34,183 nt of DNA from BJGO01 sp964640655 (GCA_964640655.1 CAZXFT010000027.1:1-34183); one strand, 5' to 3'; numbered from the stretch's first letter, positions 16,773 through 25,660 are shown. Numbers and translations: made by a program. The notes: generated from the letters alone by a model not told the origin.

Positions 16773-16979
16773 TTATTGGGTTTTAGTTGATTTTTTATGC
16801 TGTGTTGATTCAGTTTCTTCTTTTATGTTTTTTGATGTGACGCTGTCGTTGTATAGAATTCGAACAGCTGGACTATCAGTATCGTCAAATTGTCCGTTTT
16901 TAACAGACCAAAAAAAAGCAAGCAGAAAAATGCTCGCTACAGATACGCTAACAATAATGAGAATAATAATTACTGACAT
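16773..16979 (-). CDS. ccoS: CcoS-like cbb3 oxidase maturation protein
   Basis: A 68-residue protein with an N-terminal transmembrane helix (VIIILIIVSVSVASIFLLAFF) followed by SVKNGQFDDTDSPAVRIL, the characteristic CcoS motif. CcoS is needed to insert cofactors into cbb3 oxidase. Its stop codon is 6 bp before ccoNO, and it is the first gene after an FNR-box-like palindrome, so the main oxidase transcript probably starts here. Confidence 0.92.
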   Translation of the reverse strand: MSVIIILIIVSVSVASIFLLAFFWSVKNGQFDDTDSPAVRILYNDSVTSKNIKEETESTQHKKSTKTQ

Positions 16980-17049
16980 TAAATAATTTGACCATCCAAA
17001 ATTCGATAGTTCGATAATTCATTTTTGTGATAGCAATCAAAGCACTCTA

Positions 17050-17061
17050 TGATATTAATCA
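17050..17061. promoter_or_regulatory. FNR/Crp-box-like palindrome upstream of ccoS
   Basis: TGAT-ATTA-ATCA is a perfect 12-bp palindrome with flanking TA on each side. It matches the TGAT/ATCA core of the FNR box (TTGATNNNNATCAA) except for the outermost T/A pair. It is centred about 76 bp upstream of the ccoS start and overlaps the end of ccoI. The FNR-like protein encoded at 20299-21015 is the obvious candidate to bind it. Confidence 0.55.
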
Positions 17062-19488
17062 TATTCTTTCGCGAAGCATTAGTTTTGCCTTCATCCATGA
17101 GCCTATATAACTAAAAGCAATAACAGACAATGAGCTGATAGGCATCAGAATAGCCGCTATTAAGGGTGAGAGTAATCCCTGCACGGCAAAGTACATACCT
17201 ATGATATTATAAATCAAGGAATATGTAAAGATTCCATAAATCAGTTTCCTGCCAAATTGAGCATAACTCAGTACACGATCAAATTTTGACAGTGTAGAAG
17301 CACTCATAATTATGTCACTCCCAGGTGTAAACTGCAACAAGTCATCGGTAATAGCTATTCCTACATTGGCCTGTTTCAGAGAGCCGGCATCATTTAGTCC
17401 ATCACCAACCATAATAACTTTATGATTCTCGGTTTGAAGCTTCTTAATAAAGTTCAATTTAGATTGAGGTGTCTGATTGAGTAAAATATTCTCTGATTTT
17501 ACATAAGGTTCAAATGCTTTGCCAGTACCGTTTTTATCACCGGAGAGTATAAAAACGTTATACCGCTTGTTGAGTTGAGGTAACACATCATCAGCGGCTT
17601 GTCGAACCTGCTGCTCTAAAATAAAATATCCCCTATAGCTGCCATCTATGCTTACATGTACCTGTGTTTGATGGTCAGAAACAGTCTGTTCATCGGCATT
17701 AAAAATATACGATGCACTACCTATAATAACCTGCTGATGATTTATAATCGCTTCAATTCCCTTTCCGGCTAATTCCTGAATACTGTCTATTCTTCCAATA
17801 GCAGCATCGGCATATTGATTATAAATGGCCCGACTCAGCGGGTGAATACTTTGTTTACTTGCTGTACTGATGAGAATAATATCTTCATTACTTAAAACTT
17901 CTCCTATAAAATCAACAACTTCTGGTTCGTTTATAGTTAAGGTACCGGTCTTATCCAGCACTATTGTATTGCAAACCGAAATCGCTTCCATCACTTTTGA
18001 ATGTTTCGCATAAAACCCGTCAGTACCGAGCAACCGCATCAAATTACCCCATACAAAGGGTACAGTAATTGCCAACGCACAGGGGCAGGCAATAATTAAT
18101 ACACTGGTAAAAGCATGCGTTGCTGTTCTAACTTCACCAACAGCATACCAATAGACCAATGCAACTGAGGCAATCAACAAGATAACTACTGTAAAATATT
18201 TACTAATGTTATTAGCTAATCGCGAATAGCCCTGCTCCTCTTGAGGTTTAGTGAATGCTTCATTATTCCATAACTGTGTCAGATAGCTTTGCGAAACCGG
18301 TTTACAACTTTCAATATCTATACTTTTTCCTTTTAATCTGCCACCGGCATAAATGATTTCACCACAGTGAATTTCCACCGGTTCCGACTCTCCTGTAACA
18401 AAGCTGTAATCAATAAATGCTTTTTCGCTCAGGAGATAAGAATCGCAGGGAACTATTTCATTGGCATTCAAAACGAGTTTATCACCTACGCGTATTTCAG
18501 ATACTTTCCTAAGTTCATTTTTATCACCCTTTTTAATACGAACCGAAAAAGGAAAATAAGATTTATAGGTGCGATCAAAAGAAAGGGTGTTGTAAGTTGC
18601 ATCCTGCAAATACTTACCTATCATCATAAAAAACACTAAACCTGTTAAACTGTCAAAGTAACCGGGTCCTGTACCACTCAATATATCGTATAGGCTGCGA
18701 GCAGCTATAGCAGCTAATCCTAAGGCAATAGGTATATCAATTGTGAAATATTTCTGCTTTAAACTTATAAAGGAATTAATAAAATAATCTGAAGCAGAAT
18801 AGAACAACACAGGCATCGCCAATGAGATATTTAATATGCCAAACAACTTAACAAATTCTTTCTCTGCAATACCGCTTTCGTTACTCAGGTACTCCGGAAA
18901 ACTCAACAACATCACATTACCAAAACAAAAACCTGCAACACCAATTTTGTAGAGCAGTCTACGATTGTATGTGATTTGTTTGGAACCGCCTGCCTGTTGC
19001 ATATTGAACTCAGGTTCGTATCCAATTTTACTCATCAGCACGGCCACTTCGCGCATTTTGATTTTTTCAGGATTGAAATGAACAACAACTTCCTTTTTGA
19101 TAAAATCAACCTGCGATGAAATGACACCCTGGTTCAATCGATGCATATTTTCCAACAACCAGATACAGGAGCTACAATGAATCTTGGGAACATAAAATTG
19201 ACTGATATGCAGACTATCGCTTTTAAATGAAAGCAATGAATCGGCAAGTTTCTTATCGTCCAAAAATTCAAATCTGTTTGAACTGATTCGGTCTTTTAAA
19301 CTAAAACCGGGATGTTCCTGAATATTATAGTAATTGCAGAGTTCATTCTGTTGTAAAATTTCATATACGGTTTTGCAGCCATCGCAACAGAAATATTTAT
19401 CTTCTATTCGTGTGTTACCGGTCTTACATCTATCGCCACAGTGATAACACAGCTGAACATTGCCGGTATTGAGTTTTGTCGATTTCAT
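17059..19488 (-). CDS. ccoI: CcoI/FixI-type copper-exporting P-type ATPase
   Basis: An 809-residue P1B-type ATPase. The N-terminus has a cysteine-rich zinc-finger-like segment (CYHCGDRC, then CCDGC) and a heavy-metal domain with CSSC at 105-108. The core carries TGESEP (365), the metal-binding CPC motif in ACPCALAI (468-470), the phosphorylation site DKTGTLT (512) and GDGLNDAGS near the end. Proteins of this layout beside cco genes supply copper for the CuB centre of cbb3 oxidase. It is preceded by a Crp/Fnr regulator gene 12 bp upstream, and followed after 79 bp by ccoS. Confidence 0.93.
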   Translation of the reverse strand: MKSTKLNTGNVQLCYHCGDRCKTGNTRIEDKYFCCDGCKTVYEILQQNELCNYYNIQEHPGFSLKDRISSNRFEFLDDKKLADSLLSFKSDSLHISQFYVPKIHCSSCIWLLENMHRLNQGVISSQVDFIKKEVVVHFNPEKIKMREVAVLMSKIGYEPEFNMQQAGGSKQITYNRRLLYKIGVAGFCFGNVMLLSFPEYLSNESGIAEKEFVKLFGILNISLAMPVLFYSASDYFINSFISLKQKYFTIDIPIALGLAAIAARSLYDILSGTGPGYFDSLTGLVFFMMIGKYLQDATYNTLSFDRTYKSYFPFSVRIKKGDKNELRKVSEIRVGDKLVLNANEIVPCDSYLLSEKAFIDYSFVTGESEPVEIHCGEIIYAGGRLKGKSIDIESCKPVSQSYLTQLWNNEAFTKPQEEQGYSRLANNISKYFTVVILLIASVALVYWYAVGEVRTATHAFTSVLIIACPCALAITVPFVWGNLMRLLGTDGFYAKHSKVMEAISVCNTIVLDKTGTLTINEPEVVDFIGEVLSNEDIILISTASKQSIHPLSRAIYNQYADAAIGRIDSIQELAGKGIEAIINHQQVIIGSASYIFNADEQTVSDHQTQVHVSIDGSYRGYFILEQQVRQAADDVLPQLNKRYNVFILSGDKNGTGKAFEPYVKSENILLNQTPQSKLNFIKKLQTENHKVIMVGDGLNDAGSLKQANVGIAITDDLLQFTPGSDIIMSASTLSKFDRVLSYAQFGRKLIYGIFTYSLIYNIIGMYFAVQGLLSPLIAAILMPISSLSVIAFSYIGSWMKAKLMLRERI

Positions 19489-19500
19489 TTGTAGATTTCA

Positions 19501-20205
19501 TTAGTACATCAAAACCTGTTCCTGACCCTCAAGCTGATGCCTTAGGTTGTCGATATTAATTATGTAAATGTTATTGTTTTCCATATAGCAACAGTCGTTC
19601 ATGCGAAGTTTGTTTAATGCATTGTAAACTGTAGATACAGTACTGCCGGACAACTGACATAACATTTCAATTTTCATCATTAGCGGAATTTTATTTTCAT
19701 TATCGTAACCAAACAATTCAGCTAATCTAAGAATGAGATAGCCTATTCGGTGATAAACATGTAAATTAAGTAAACTGAAAACGCGACCTTCTTTGCTTGC
19801 AGTTTCCTTAGTTAATAAGAATAAAATGTTAGCAGCAAAATTTGGGTCATTGTCCAAATAATGTCTAAAGACTTCCTTCTCGATTTGAATTGCTTTGACC
19901 TGATTAAAAGCATAGGCTTCAAAGTTGAATGGTGTATCCATCACACAGTTAGAAAGACCAATGAATTCGGGTTTTCCAGCAAAGTCTATGAACCTTTTAG
20001 CACCGCTATTGTCAAGTGCTTTAATAAAAACTACACCGCTGAGGATTTGATATATATACTTTGGTTTAGTACCATGAATACAAATTTGATCACCAGGGTT
20101 AAAAGCAACCTGTTTTTTTTCTGCAACATCATTAAAAACGGTTTCAATTACTGACGGACTAAAAACATATTGTTCGCATAATTTGCGTGGTGTTGAAGTA
20201 CTCAC
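19501..20205 (-). CDS. Crp/Fnr-family transcriptional regulator without Fe-S cysteines
   Basis: A 234-residue protein with an N-terminal cyclic-nucleotide-binding-like beta-roll (about 28-125: FNPGDQICIHG, YIYQILSGVVFI) and a C-terminal winged helix-turn-helix (LCQLSGSTVSTVYNALNKLR, about 182-201). Cysteines are scattered (C10, C42, C87, C183), with no FNR-type cluster, so it is not an obvious Fe-S oxygen sensor. It lies 12 bp ahead of ccoI and probably shares its transcript. An FNR-box-like palindrome lies about 80 bp upstream. It may be a second tier of control in the oxidase locus. Confidence 0.85.
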   Translation of the reverse strand: MSTSTPRKLCEQYVFSPSVIETVFNDVAEKKQVAFNPGDQICIHGTKPKYIYQILSGVVFIKALDNSGAKRFIDFAGKPEFIGLSNCVMDTPFNFEAYAFNQVKAIQIEKEVFRHYLDNDPNFAANILFLLTKETASKEGRVFSLLNLHVYHRIGYLILRLAELFGYDNENKIPLMMKIEMLCQLSGSTVSTVYNALNKLRMNDCCYMENNNIYIINIDNLRHQLEGQEQVLMY

Positions 20206-20283
20206 GGGGAATGGGATTTAATTCGTGAGTCAAAACTATTTGAAACTCAAAGGCTTCCGTATGACATTAGCAGTCAGTCAATA

Positions 20284-20295
20284 TGATTAATATCA
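20284..20295. promoter_or_regulatory. FNR/Crp-box-like palindrome between the two regulator genes
   Basis: TGAT-TAAT-ATCA, the same half-sites and spacing as the site at 17050-17061. It is centred about 84 bp upstream of the start of the second regulator gene, which leads into ccoI. It lies just past the stop codon of the FNR-like gene. Confidence 0.5.
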
Positions 20296-20298
20296 GTT

Positions 20299-21015
20299 TT
20301 AATCATCGATGTTTGCTATACTTAGTAGCTTGGGTACATTAGTCAGAAGAATTTTTTTACCCTCTAGCTGTATCAACTTCTCTGAATTAAAATCAGATAA
20401 CAATCGAATTACTGTTTCTGTCGCTGTACCCACGAGATTAGCAAAATCTTCTCTGGATAAAACTACATTCAGAGTCTTGTTATCATTTTCAAACCCATAG
20501 GTTTCTTTCAGCATTAGTAACGATTCAGCAAGGCGTTCCCTAACAGGCTTTTGAGCCAACTCTGTAATCTTATGCTCAGCCACTTTCAGGTCATGTGTCA
20601 GTAGGTAAATTAACTTATGTGTTAATGAGGGGTTGCGCTGCATGGTGTCATTAAATGTTTGTTTGGGAATCATACAAACAACACTATCTTCCAAAGCATA
20701 TGCCGATGCCGAATAATTTTCACCGCTAATCAATGCTCGGTAGCCAATTATATCACCATCTTTTGCAAGACGAATGATTTGCTCCTTGCCACGATCACCT
20801 CGTTTTGAGATTTTAATTTTACCTTGACTGACACAGTATATTCCTTGGGGCCTGAATCCTTCCTCGAAAATAATTTGCCCTTTTTTATACAAGTTGGCTC
20901 CTTTATTCAAGTTTATCTGTTCCAAATCATCCTGATGTAAATCGCAGAAAACAGTTGCCTCTCGCGATGAACAAAACTGACAACTCGGATAGTTAAATTT
21001 ATTGTCTTTGTGCAT
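20299..21015 (-). CDS. fnr: FNR-like oxygen-responsive transcriptional regulator
   Basis: A 238-residue Crp/Fnr protein. The N-terminus holds C12, C15 and C24, and C114 lies in the beta-roll (DSVVCMIP). This set resembles the four [4Fe-4S] ligands of E. coli FNR (C20, C23, C29, C122), which points to oxygen sensing; C61 is an extra cysteine. The recognition helix, about residues 195-206 (TATETVIRLLSD), has the E-x-x-x-R arrangement of FNR. It is upstream of the whole cco locus on the same strand and has an FNR-like box right behind it. Iron-sulfur binding is inferred from the cysteine spacing. Confidence 0.82.
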   Translation of the reverse strand: MHKDNKFNYPSCQFCSSREATVFCDLHQDDLEQINLNKGANLYKKGQIIFEEGFRPQGIYCVSQGKIKISKRGDRGKEQIIRLAKDGDIIGYRALISGENYSASAYALEDSVVCMIPKQTFNDTMQRNPSLTHKLIYLLTHDLKVAEHKITELAQKPVRERLAESLLMLKETYGFENDNKTLNVVLSREDFANLVGTATETVIRLLSDFNSEKLIQLEGKKILLTNVPKLLSIANIDD

Positions 21016-21087
21016 TGTGTGTGTTCAATAAATCGCCATAAATATACATACATACAGTAACGTTTTATGTAACTAATTTTGAGGCAT

Positions 21088-21945
21088 ATGAAATTAATTG
21101 AGTGCCCGCGGGATGCCATGCAAGGTTTAAAGGCTTTTATTCCTACAGAACATAAAGTCCAATATCTGAAGCAACTCTTGAAATGCGGATTTGACACTAT
21201 AGATATTGGCAGTTTTGTTTCACCGCACGCCATTCCACAAATGGCCGACACCCCTCTGGTTCTTGCAGCACTTGCCGCAGAGGTATATCAAAGCAAGTTA
21301 CTTGTTATTGTGGCTAATCAGCGTGGAGCACAGGAGGCAGCTATGTTTCATCAGGTGGATTATATGGGATATCCGTTCTCAGTATCTGAGACTTTTCAAA
21401 AAAGAAATACAAACGCTGATATTGAACAATCCTTAATTACACTCGACAAGATTAAGAACACCTGTGCACAGGCAGGCAAAGAACTGGTCGTATATTTAAG
21501 TATGGCATTTGGGAATCCCTATGGAGATGCCTGGGGAGCAGACGAAGTATTGAAATGGACAGAGAAAATGGTTCAGCTTGATATTAAAGTCATTTCCCTT
21601 GCTGACACGATCGGTATTGCAAAACCTGAAACTATTTCATACTTATTTAAAGAAGTTACAAAAGAATTTCCTCAAATAGAATTTGGTGCACACTTCCATA
21701 CCACACCCACTACCTGGAAAGAAAAAGTTGAAGCTGCATACAGTAATCAATGTCGTCGTTTTGATGGCGCTATCAAAGGTTTTGGCGGATGTCCTATGGC
21801 TGCCGATGAGTTGGTTGGCAACATGCCCATGGAACATTTAATTGATTTCTGTGCTGAAAAAAATATAGCTACTGGAGTTGACCTTAAAGAATTTGGAGTG
21901 GCTTTGCAAGAAGCAGACAGGGTTTTTTCATTGGTAGAATATTAA
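21088..21945 (+). CDS. mvaB: Hydroxymethylglutaryl-CoA lyase
   Basis: The ATG at 21088 gives 285 residues; a TTG three codons earlier is less likely. It is a TIM-barrel enzyme cleaving HMG-CoA to acetoacetate and acetyl-CoA, the last step of leucine degradation. Key residues match the human enzyme in order and spacing: R8 and D9 in IECPRDAMQG, metal ligands H202 and H204 in AHFHTT, the catalytic-loop cysteine C235 in GFGGCPMA, and N245. It is divergent from the FNR-like gene and leads a plus-strand run including an SDR and an SRPBCC protein. The acetoacetate product is the substrate of ScoAB, encoded 2.3 kb downstream. Confidence 0.92.
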   Translation: MKLIECPRDAMQGLKAFIPTEHKVQYLKQLLKCGFDTIDIGSFVSPHAIPQMADTPLVLAALAAEVYQSKLLVIVANQRGAQEAAMFHQVDYMGYPFSVSETFQKRNTNADIEQSLITLDKIKNTCAQAGKELVVYLSMAFGNPYGDAWGADEVLKWTEKMVQLDIKVISLADTIGIAKPETISYLFKEVTKEFPQIEFGAHFHTTPTTWKEKVEAAYSNQCRRFDGAIKGFGGCPMAADELVGNMPMEHLIDFCAEKNIATGVDLKEFGVALQEADRVFSLVEY

Positions 21946-21978
21946 ACAAATTGCAACACGTGCTGTTAAGAATTCAGC

Positions 21979-22665
21979 ATGAAAAATATAGTAATTGCAG
22001 GAGGAAGTAGTGGTATTGGTTTAGAATTGGTTCAACGTCTGATACCTCAAAACAATGTATATGTGCTATCACGCTATCGCCGTGATTTGCCCGTGCGTGA
22101 AAACCTCTTTTATACAGAGCACGACTTTTATACAAATAACGCACTACCAGGAATTAATAGCGAGATTGATGCTTTAGTATACGCTCCCGGAAGTATTAAT
22201 TTAAAACCTTTCAAGTCATTTAAGATTCAAGACTTTGAACATGATTTACAAATCAATCTGATTGGAGCAATAAAATTTATCCAACATTATTTACCTCAAC
22301 TCAACAAAAAAGAAGCGGCAATTTTACTGTTTAGTACCGTTGCAGTAAACACGGGAATGGCTTTTCATACTTCCGTTGCTGCTGCAAAAGGTGCCTTAGA
22401 AGCATTCAGTCGTTCCCTTGCAGCAGAGTTAGCACCTTCAGTCCGTGTTAATTGTATTGCGCTTTCATTAACACCAACACCATTGTCCGAAAAATTAATT
22501 TCGAGTGAAGCACGTTTGAAAGCAGCTGAAGAAAGGCATCCACTCAAAAGAATTGGATCAGCATATGATATTGCTGCCTGTGCCGAATGGCTCATCAGCA
22601 ATGAGGCAAAATTTATCACTGCACAAACTGTTCACATAGACGGAGGTATTTCATCTATTAAATAA
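21979..22665 (+). CDS. SDR-family protein lacking the catalytic tyrosine
   Basis: A 228-residue Rossmann-fold protein of the short-chain dehydrogenase/reductase family. The cofactor motif GGSSGIG (8-14) and the active-site serine region LLFSTVAV (S119) are present, as is K137 in AAAKGALEAF. The expected tyrosine four residues before that lysine is V133. C-terminal ITAQTVHIDGG is typical. Without Tyr the usual hydride-transfer chemistry is doubtful; it may use another residue or act as a binding protein. It follows HMG-CoA lyase after 33 bp and precedes the SRPBCC gene by 6 bp. Confidence 0.85.
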   Translation: MKNIVIAGGSSGIGLELVQRLIPQNNVYVLSRYRRDLPVRENLFYTEHDFYTNNALPGINSEIDALVYAPGSINLKPFKSFKIQDFEHDLQINLIGAIKFIQHYLPQLNKKEAAILLFSTVAVNTGMAFHTSVAAAKGALEAFSRSLAAELAPSVRVNCIALSLTPTPLSEKLISSEARLKAAEERHPLKRIGSAYDIAACAEWLISNEAKFITAQTVHIDGGISSIK

Positions 22666-22671
22666 TCATTG

Positions 22672-23139
22672 ATGTCATTACATAGAATCCATTTTGTTCA
22701 GAAACTACCCATCAGTGTAAACGAGGCTTGGAATTTTTTCTCTTCACCTCATAATCTACAAACCATTACACCGGAGTATATGGGCTTCGATATTACTGAG
22801 AAAGATTTACCCGAAAAAGTATATCCAGGGTTAATCATCACATACAAGGTTAGTCCGATGATGGGTATTAAAATGAACTGGGTTACTGAGATTTCTCAAA
22901 CTCAAGCGCCATACTACTTTGTTGATGAGCAACGATACGGGCCATACAGTTTTTGGCACCATAAACATTTCATCAAAGAAATTCCAGGTGGCGTAGAAGT
23001 GGTTGATCTTGTTCATTACAGAATACCGATGGGTATTCTCGGCGACATAGTAAATGCGCTTTATATCAAAAACAAATTGAATGATATCTTCAATTATCGC
23101 TATAAAAAACTCAACGAATTATTTGGTGAGTTAAAGTAA
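22672..23139 (+). CDS. SRPBCC (START-like) ligand-binding protein
   Basis: A 155-residue cytoplasmic protein starting at the ATG at 22672, one codon after a TTG. It opens with IHFVQKLPISVNEAWNFFSSP, the first strand and helix of the helix-grip fold, followed by LQTITPEYMGFDI and the long C-terminal helix. The central strands WVTEISQ and YFVDEQRYGPYSFWHHKHF are characteristic of a cell division inhibitor/SRPBCC subgroup seen in many bacteria. It binds an unknown hydrophobic ligand. Coupled closely to the SDR gene; convergent with yggS, with only 2 bp between the stop codons. Confidence 0.8.
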   Translation: MSLHRIHFVQKLPISVNEAWNFFSSPHNLQTITPEYMGFDITEKDLPEKVYPGLIITYKVSPMMGIKMNWVTEISQTQAPYYFVDEQRYGPYSFWHHKHFIKEIPGGVEVVDLVHYRIPMGILGDIVNALYIKNKLNDIFNYRYKKLNELFGELK

Positions 23140-23141
23140 GG

Positions 23142-23813
23142 CTAAGTACCCGAGTAATTTCTTTCTCCAAAAATCAAACTCCCAATGCGTACTACATTAG
23201 TACCGCATCTCACAGCAATTTTATAGTCACCGCTCATACCCATGCATAACTCATCAAACTTCACTGTATTAGAGTCCTGACTGAAATACTTTTTAAGTTC
23301 ATCAAAAAAAGATTTCAGTGATGAGAATTCTTTTTCAATCTGTTGTTCATTCTCTGTGTTGCTTGCCATTGCCATCAAACCTCGTAGCCGAATGCACTTT
23401 AAAAGTTTCCATTCATCGGACTGTAAAATATTGAGACATTCATTCATACTCAAACCAAATTTTGTTTCTTCCTGAGCAATATGAATCTGCAAGAGATAAT
23501 CAATATTACGTTGATGTTTTTCAGCCTGCCTGTTGATTTCAGTTAATAGTTTCATACTATCAACACTGTGAATCGAACTGACAAACGGTGCAATATATTT
23601 TACCTTATTTGTTTGCAAATGGCCTATAAGATGCCATCGGATATCCTTGGGTAACACCTCATACTTTGCAGTCATTTCCTGAACCTTATTTTCACCAAAA
23701 TCTCTGATGCCACTTGCATAAACGCGCAAAATATCATCCGGTGTTTTAGTTTTAGAAACGGCTATTAACTTCACCCGATGTGCGGATAAATATTGTTGTA
23801 GCTCTTCAATCAT
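23142..23813 (-). CDS. yggS: YggS-family PLP-binding protein (PLP homeostasis)
   Basis: A 223-residue alanine racemase-like TIM-barrel protein. The PLP-binding lysine is K21 in IAVSKTKTP, equivalent to K36 of E. coli YggS. Other family motifs are DFGENKVQEM, WHLIGHLQTNK, LRGLMAMAS and LCMGMSGDYKIAV, followed by the end of the barrel VRIGSLIFGERNY. It binds pyridoxal phosphate and controls vitamin B6 and amino-acid balance rather than acting as a racemase. It is divergent from the DUF4296 gene and convergent with the SRPBCC gene. Confidence 0.95.
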   Translation of the reverse strand: MIEELQQYLSAHRVKLIAVSKTKTPDDILRVYASGIRDFGENKVQEMTAKYEVLPKDIRWHLIGHLQTNKVKYIAPFVSSIHSVDSMKLLTEINRQAEKHQRNIDYLLQIHIAQEETKFGLSMNECLNILQSDEWKLLKCIRLRGLMAMASNTENEQQIEKEFSSLKSFFDELKKYFSQDSNTVKFDELCMGMSGDYKIAVRCGTNVVRIGSLIFGERNYSGT

Positions 23814-23870
23814 AAATACATTGCAAAAGACGTGTAAAATTATTCTCTAAATTCGTTGATCCATTAATTA

Positions 23871-24287
23871 ATGAACCACATCAAAACCTTCCGGGCTATA
23901 TTTTTTCTAACACTTATCACCGGTGCCTGCAACACAGTAGTACCAGAGAAACCAACTATAGATCGCGAAACGATCATCAATATTATGATGGATATTCACC
24001 TGACAGAAGCATCTGTAATGTATGCCAATCCATTTGAAAAAGGCAGAACACTTCAGGTAATGATGGAATATGATAAAATATTTGAGAAATATCAGGTGAG
24101 TCGCGAAGATTTTATGCAAACATTCAACTATTACAAAGAACATCCTCAAGAAATGGATGAACTATATAATGACATATCGGAGCGAATGACCCTTAAAGAA
24201 GCTGAGCTATCAAATCAGGTTCGAGCTGATTCAGAAAATAATAAGAAAAACGATACTATAAATACTAATAAACAAAATGCCGATTAA
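23871..24287 (+). CDS. DUF4296 lipoprotein
   Basis: A 138-residue protein with a lipoprotein signal peptide: hydrophobic FRAIFFLTLITGAC, with the lipobox cysteine at about residue 20. The mature part is helical and acidic (RETIINIMMDIHLTEASV, then HPQEMDELYNDISERM), matching DUF4296 of Bacteroidota. The function is unknown. Its 3' end overlaps the start of scoA by 11 bp, so the two are probably transcribed together, though no functional link is evident. Confidence 0.85.
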   Translation: MNHIKTFRAIFFLTLITGACNTVVPEKPTIDRETIINIMMDIHLTEASVMYANPFEKGRTLQVMMEYDKIFEKYQVSREDFMQTFNYYKEHPQEMDELYNDISERMTLKEAELSNQVRADSENNKKNDTINTNKQNAD

Positions 24288-24975
24288 CAAAACAGTGAGC
24301 GGTGCCGATGCCGCTATTAATGACATACCTGATGGTGCTACCATTATGTTGGGTGGCTTTGGCTTGTGTGGAATTCCAGAGAACTGCATTGCAGCATTGG
24401 TTCGCAAAAACATTAAACAACTCACCTGTATCTCTAATAATGCAGGAGTGGACGATTTTGGTTTGGGGTTATTATTAAAGACACGTCAAATCAAAAAAAT
24501 GATCTCATCTTATGTTGGCGAAAACGATGAGTTTGAAAGACAGTTGCTGAGTGGTGAACTGGAGGTTGACTTAGTGCCGCAAGGTACATTGGCAGAGCGG
24601 ATTCGTGCGGGTGGTGCAGGCATACCGGCTTTCTTTACAGCAACAGGATTTGGTACTGAAGTAGCGGAAGGTAAAGAAGTTCGCGAGTTCGATGGCAAGA
24701 AATACATAATGGAGCGAGCGCTTAAAGCAGACTTCAGTATAGTTAAGGCAAGCATCGGTGATACTATGGGAAATTTATTTTTCAAAGCCACTACAAAAAA
24801 TTTCAGCTCCATGATGGCAATGGCAGGTCGCATTACCATTGCAGAGGTTGAAGAAATAGTTCAACCCGGCGAACTGGGTCCTGAAAATATTCATGTACCC
24901 GGTATATATGTGGACAGAATTTTTAAGGGAAGTAATTATGAAAAACGAATTGAACAACGCACCATTTCAAAATAG
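24277..24975 (+). CDS. scoA: Succinyl-CoA:3-ketoacid CoA-transferase subunit A
   Basis: A 232-residue subunit of the enzyme that moves CoA from succinyl-CoA to acetoacetate. The N-terminal signature IMLGGFGLCGIPENC is the family's glycine-rich CoA-binding loop. NNAGVDDFGLG, QGTLAERIRAGGAGIPAF and ATGFGTEVAEGK follow in the family order. It overlaps the DUF4296 gene by 11 bp and is 5 bp ahead of scoB. With HMG-CoA lyase and 4-hydroxyphenylpyruvate dioxygenase in the same stretch, it likely serves leucine and tyrosine breakdown. Confidence 0.95.
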   Translation: MPINKTVSGADAAINDIPDGATIMLGGFGLCGIPENCIAALVRKNIKQLTCISNNAGVDDFGLGLLLKTRQIKKMISSYVGENDEFERQLLSGELEVDLVPQGTLAERIRAGGAGIPAFFTATGFGTEVAEGKEVREFDGKKYIMERALKADFSIVKASIGDTMGNLFFKATTKNFSSMMAMAGRITIAEVEEIVQPGELGPENIHVPGIYVDRIFKGSNYEKRIEQRTISK

Positions 24976-24980
24976 AATTT

Positions 24981-25640
24981 ATGGCTTTAGATAAATACGG
25001 CATAGCAAAAAGAATAGCTCAGGAACTGAAAGACGGTTATTATGTCAATCTAGGAATTGGAATTCCTACACTTGTGGCTAATTACATCCCGGCAGGCATG
25101 GATATCGTATTACAATCGGAGAATGGCATATTGGGTATGGGACCCTTTCCAAAAGAAAGCGAAGTGGATGCGGATTTAATCAATGCCGGTAAACAAACAG
25201 TTACTGTTTTGAAAGGCTCCAGTTTTTTTAATTCGGCTGAAAGTTTTGCTATGATACGCGGGGGCCACATCAATCTGACAGTTTTAGGTGCTATGGAAGT
25301 ATCTGAATATGGTGATATAGCCAACTGGAAAATTCCGGGCAAGATGGTGAAAGGAATGGGAGGTGCTATGGATCTGGTAGCATCTGCAAAAAACATAATT
25401 GTAGCTATGATGCATACAAATCCGAAAGGTGAATCAAAGTTATTGCCCCAATGCACATTACCATTAACCGGCGTTCGTTGTGTTAAAAAAATAGTCAGTG
25501 ACTTGGCAGTGATAGATATTACCGAAAACGGATTTAAACTTTTAGAACGTGCACCTGGTGTTTCAGTTCAAGAAATCGTTCAAAAAACAAAAGGTCGTCT
25601 TATCGTTGAAGGAGAAATACCTGAAATCATAATCGATTAA
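24981..25640 (+). CDS. scoB: Succinyl-CoA:3-ketoacid CoA-transferase subunit B
   Basis: A 219-residue partner of ScoA. The catalytic glutamate that forms the enzyme-CoA thioester is E47 in LQSENGILGMG. YVNLGIGIPTLVANYIP, FAMIRGGHINLTVLGAMEV and LPLTGVRCVKKIVSDLAV are standard family segments. It is full-length and adjacent to scoA. A short hairpin with a T-run follows directly. Confidence 0.95.
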   Translation: MALDKYGIAKRIAQELKDGYYVNLGIGIPTLVANYIPAGMDIVLQSENGILGMGPFPKESEVDADLINAGKQTVTVLKGSSFFNSAESFAMIRGGHINLTVLGAMEVSEYGDIANWKIPGKMVKGMGGAMDLVASAKNIIVAMMHTNPKGESKLLPQCTLPLTGVRCVKKIVSDLAVIDITENGFKLLERAPGVSVQEIVQKTKGRLIVEGEIPEIIID

Positions 25641-25660
25641 CTGACAGCGGTCAGTTTTCT
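25641..25660 (+). terminator. Short hairpin-T terminator candidate after scoB
   Basis: CTGAC-agcg-GTCAG followed by TTTTCT, starting at the end of the scoB stop codon. The stem is only 5 bp, so termination may be partial. The T-run coincides with the -33 element of the next promoter. Confidence 0.5.

Noticed and set aside
21074..21081. TAATTTTG promoter-like box before the HMG-CoA lyase gene
   Set aside because: It would start transcription at or inside the start codon, and no -33 element stands at the right distance.
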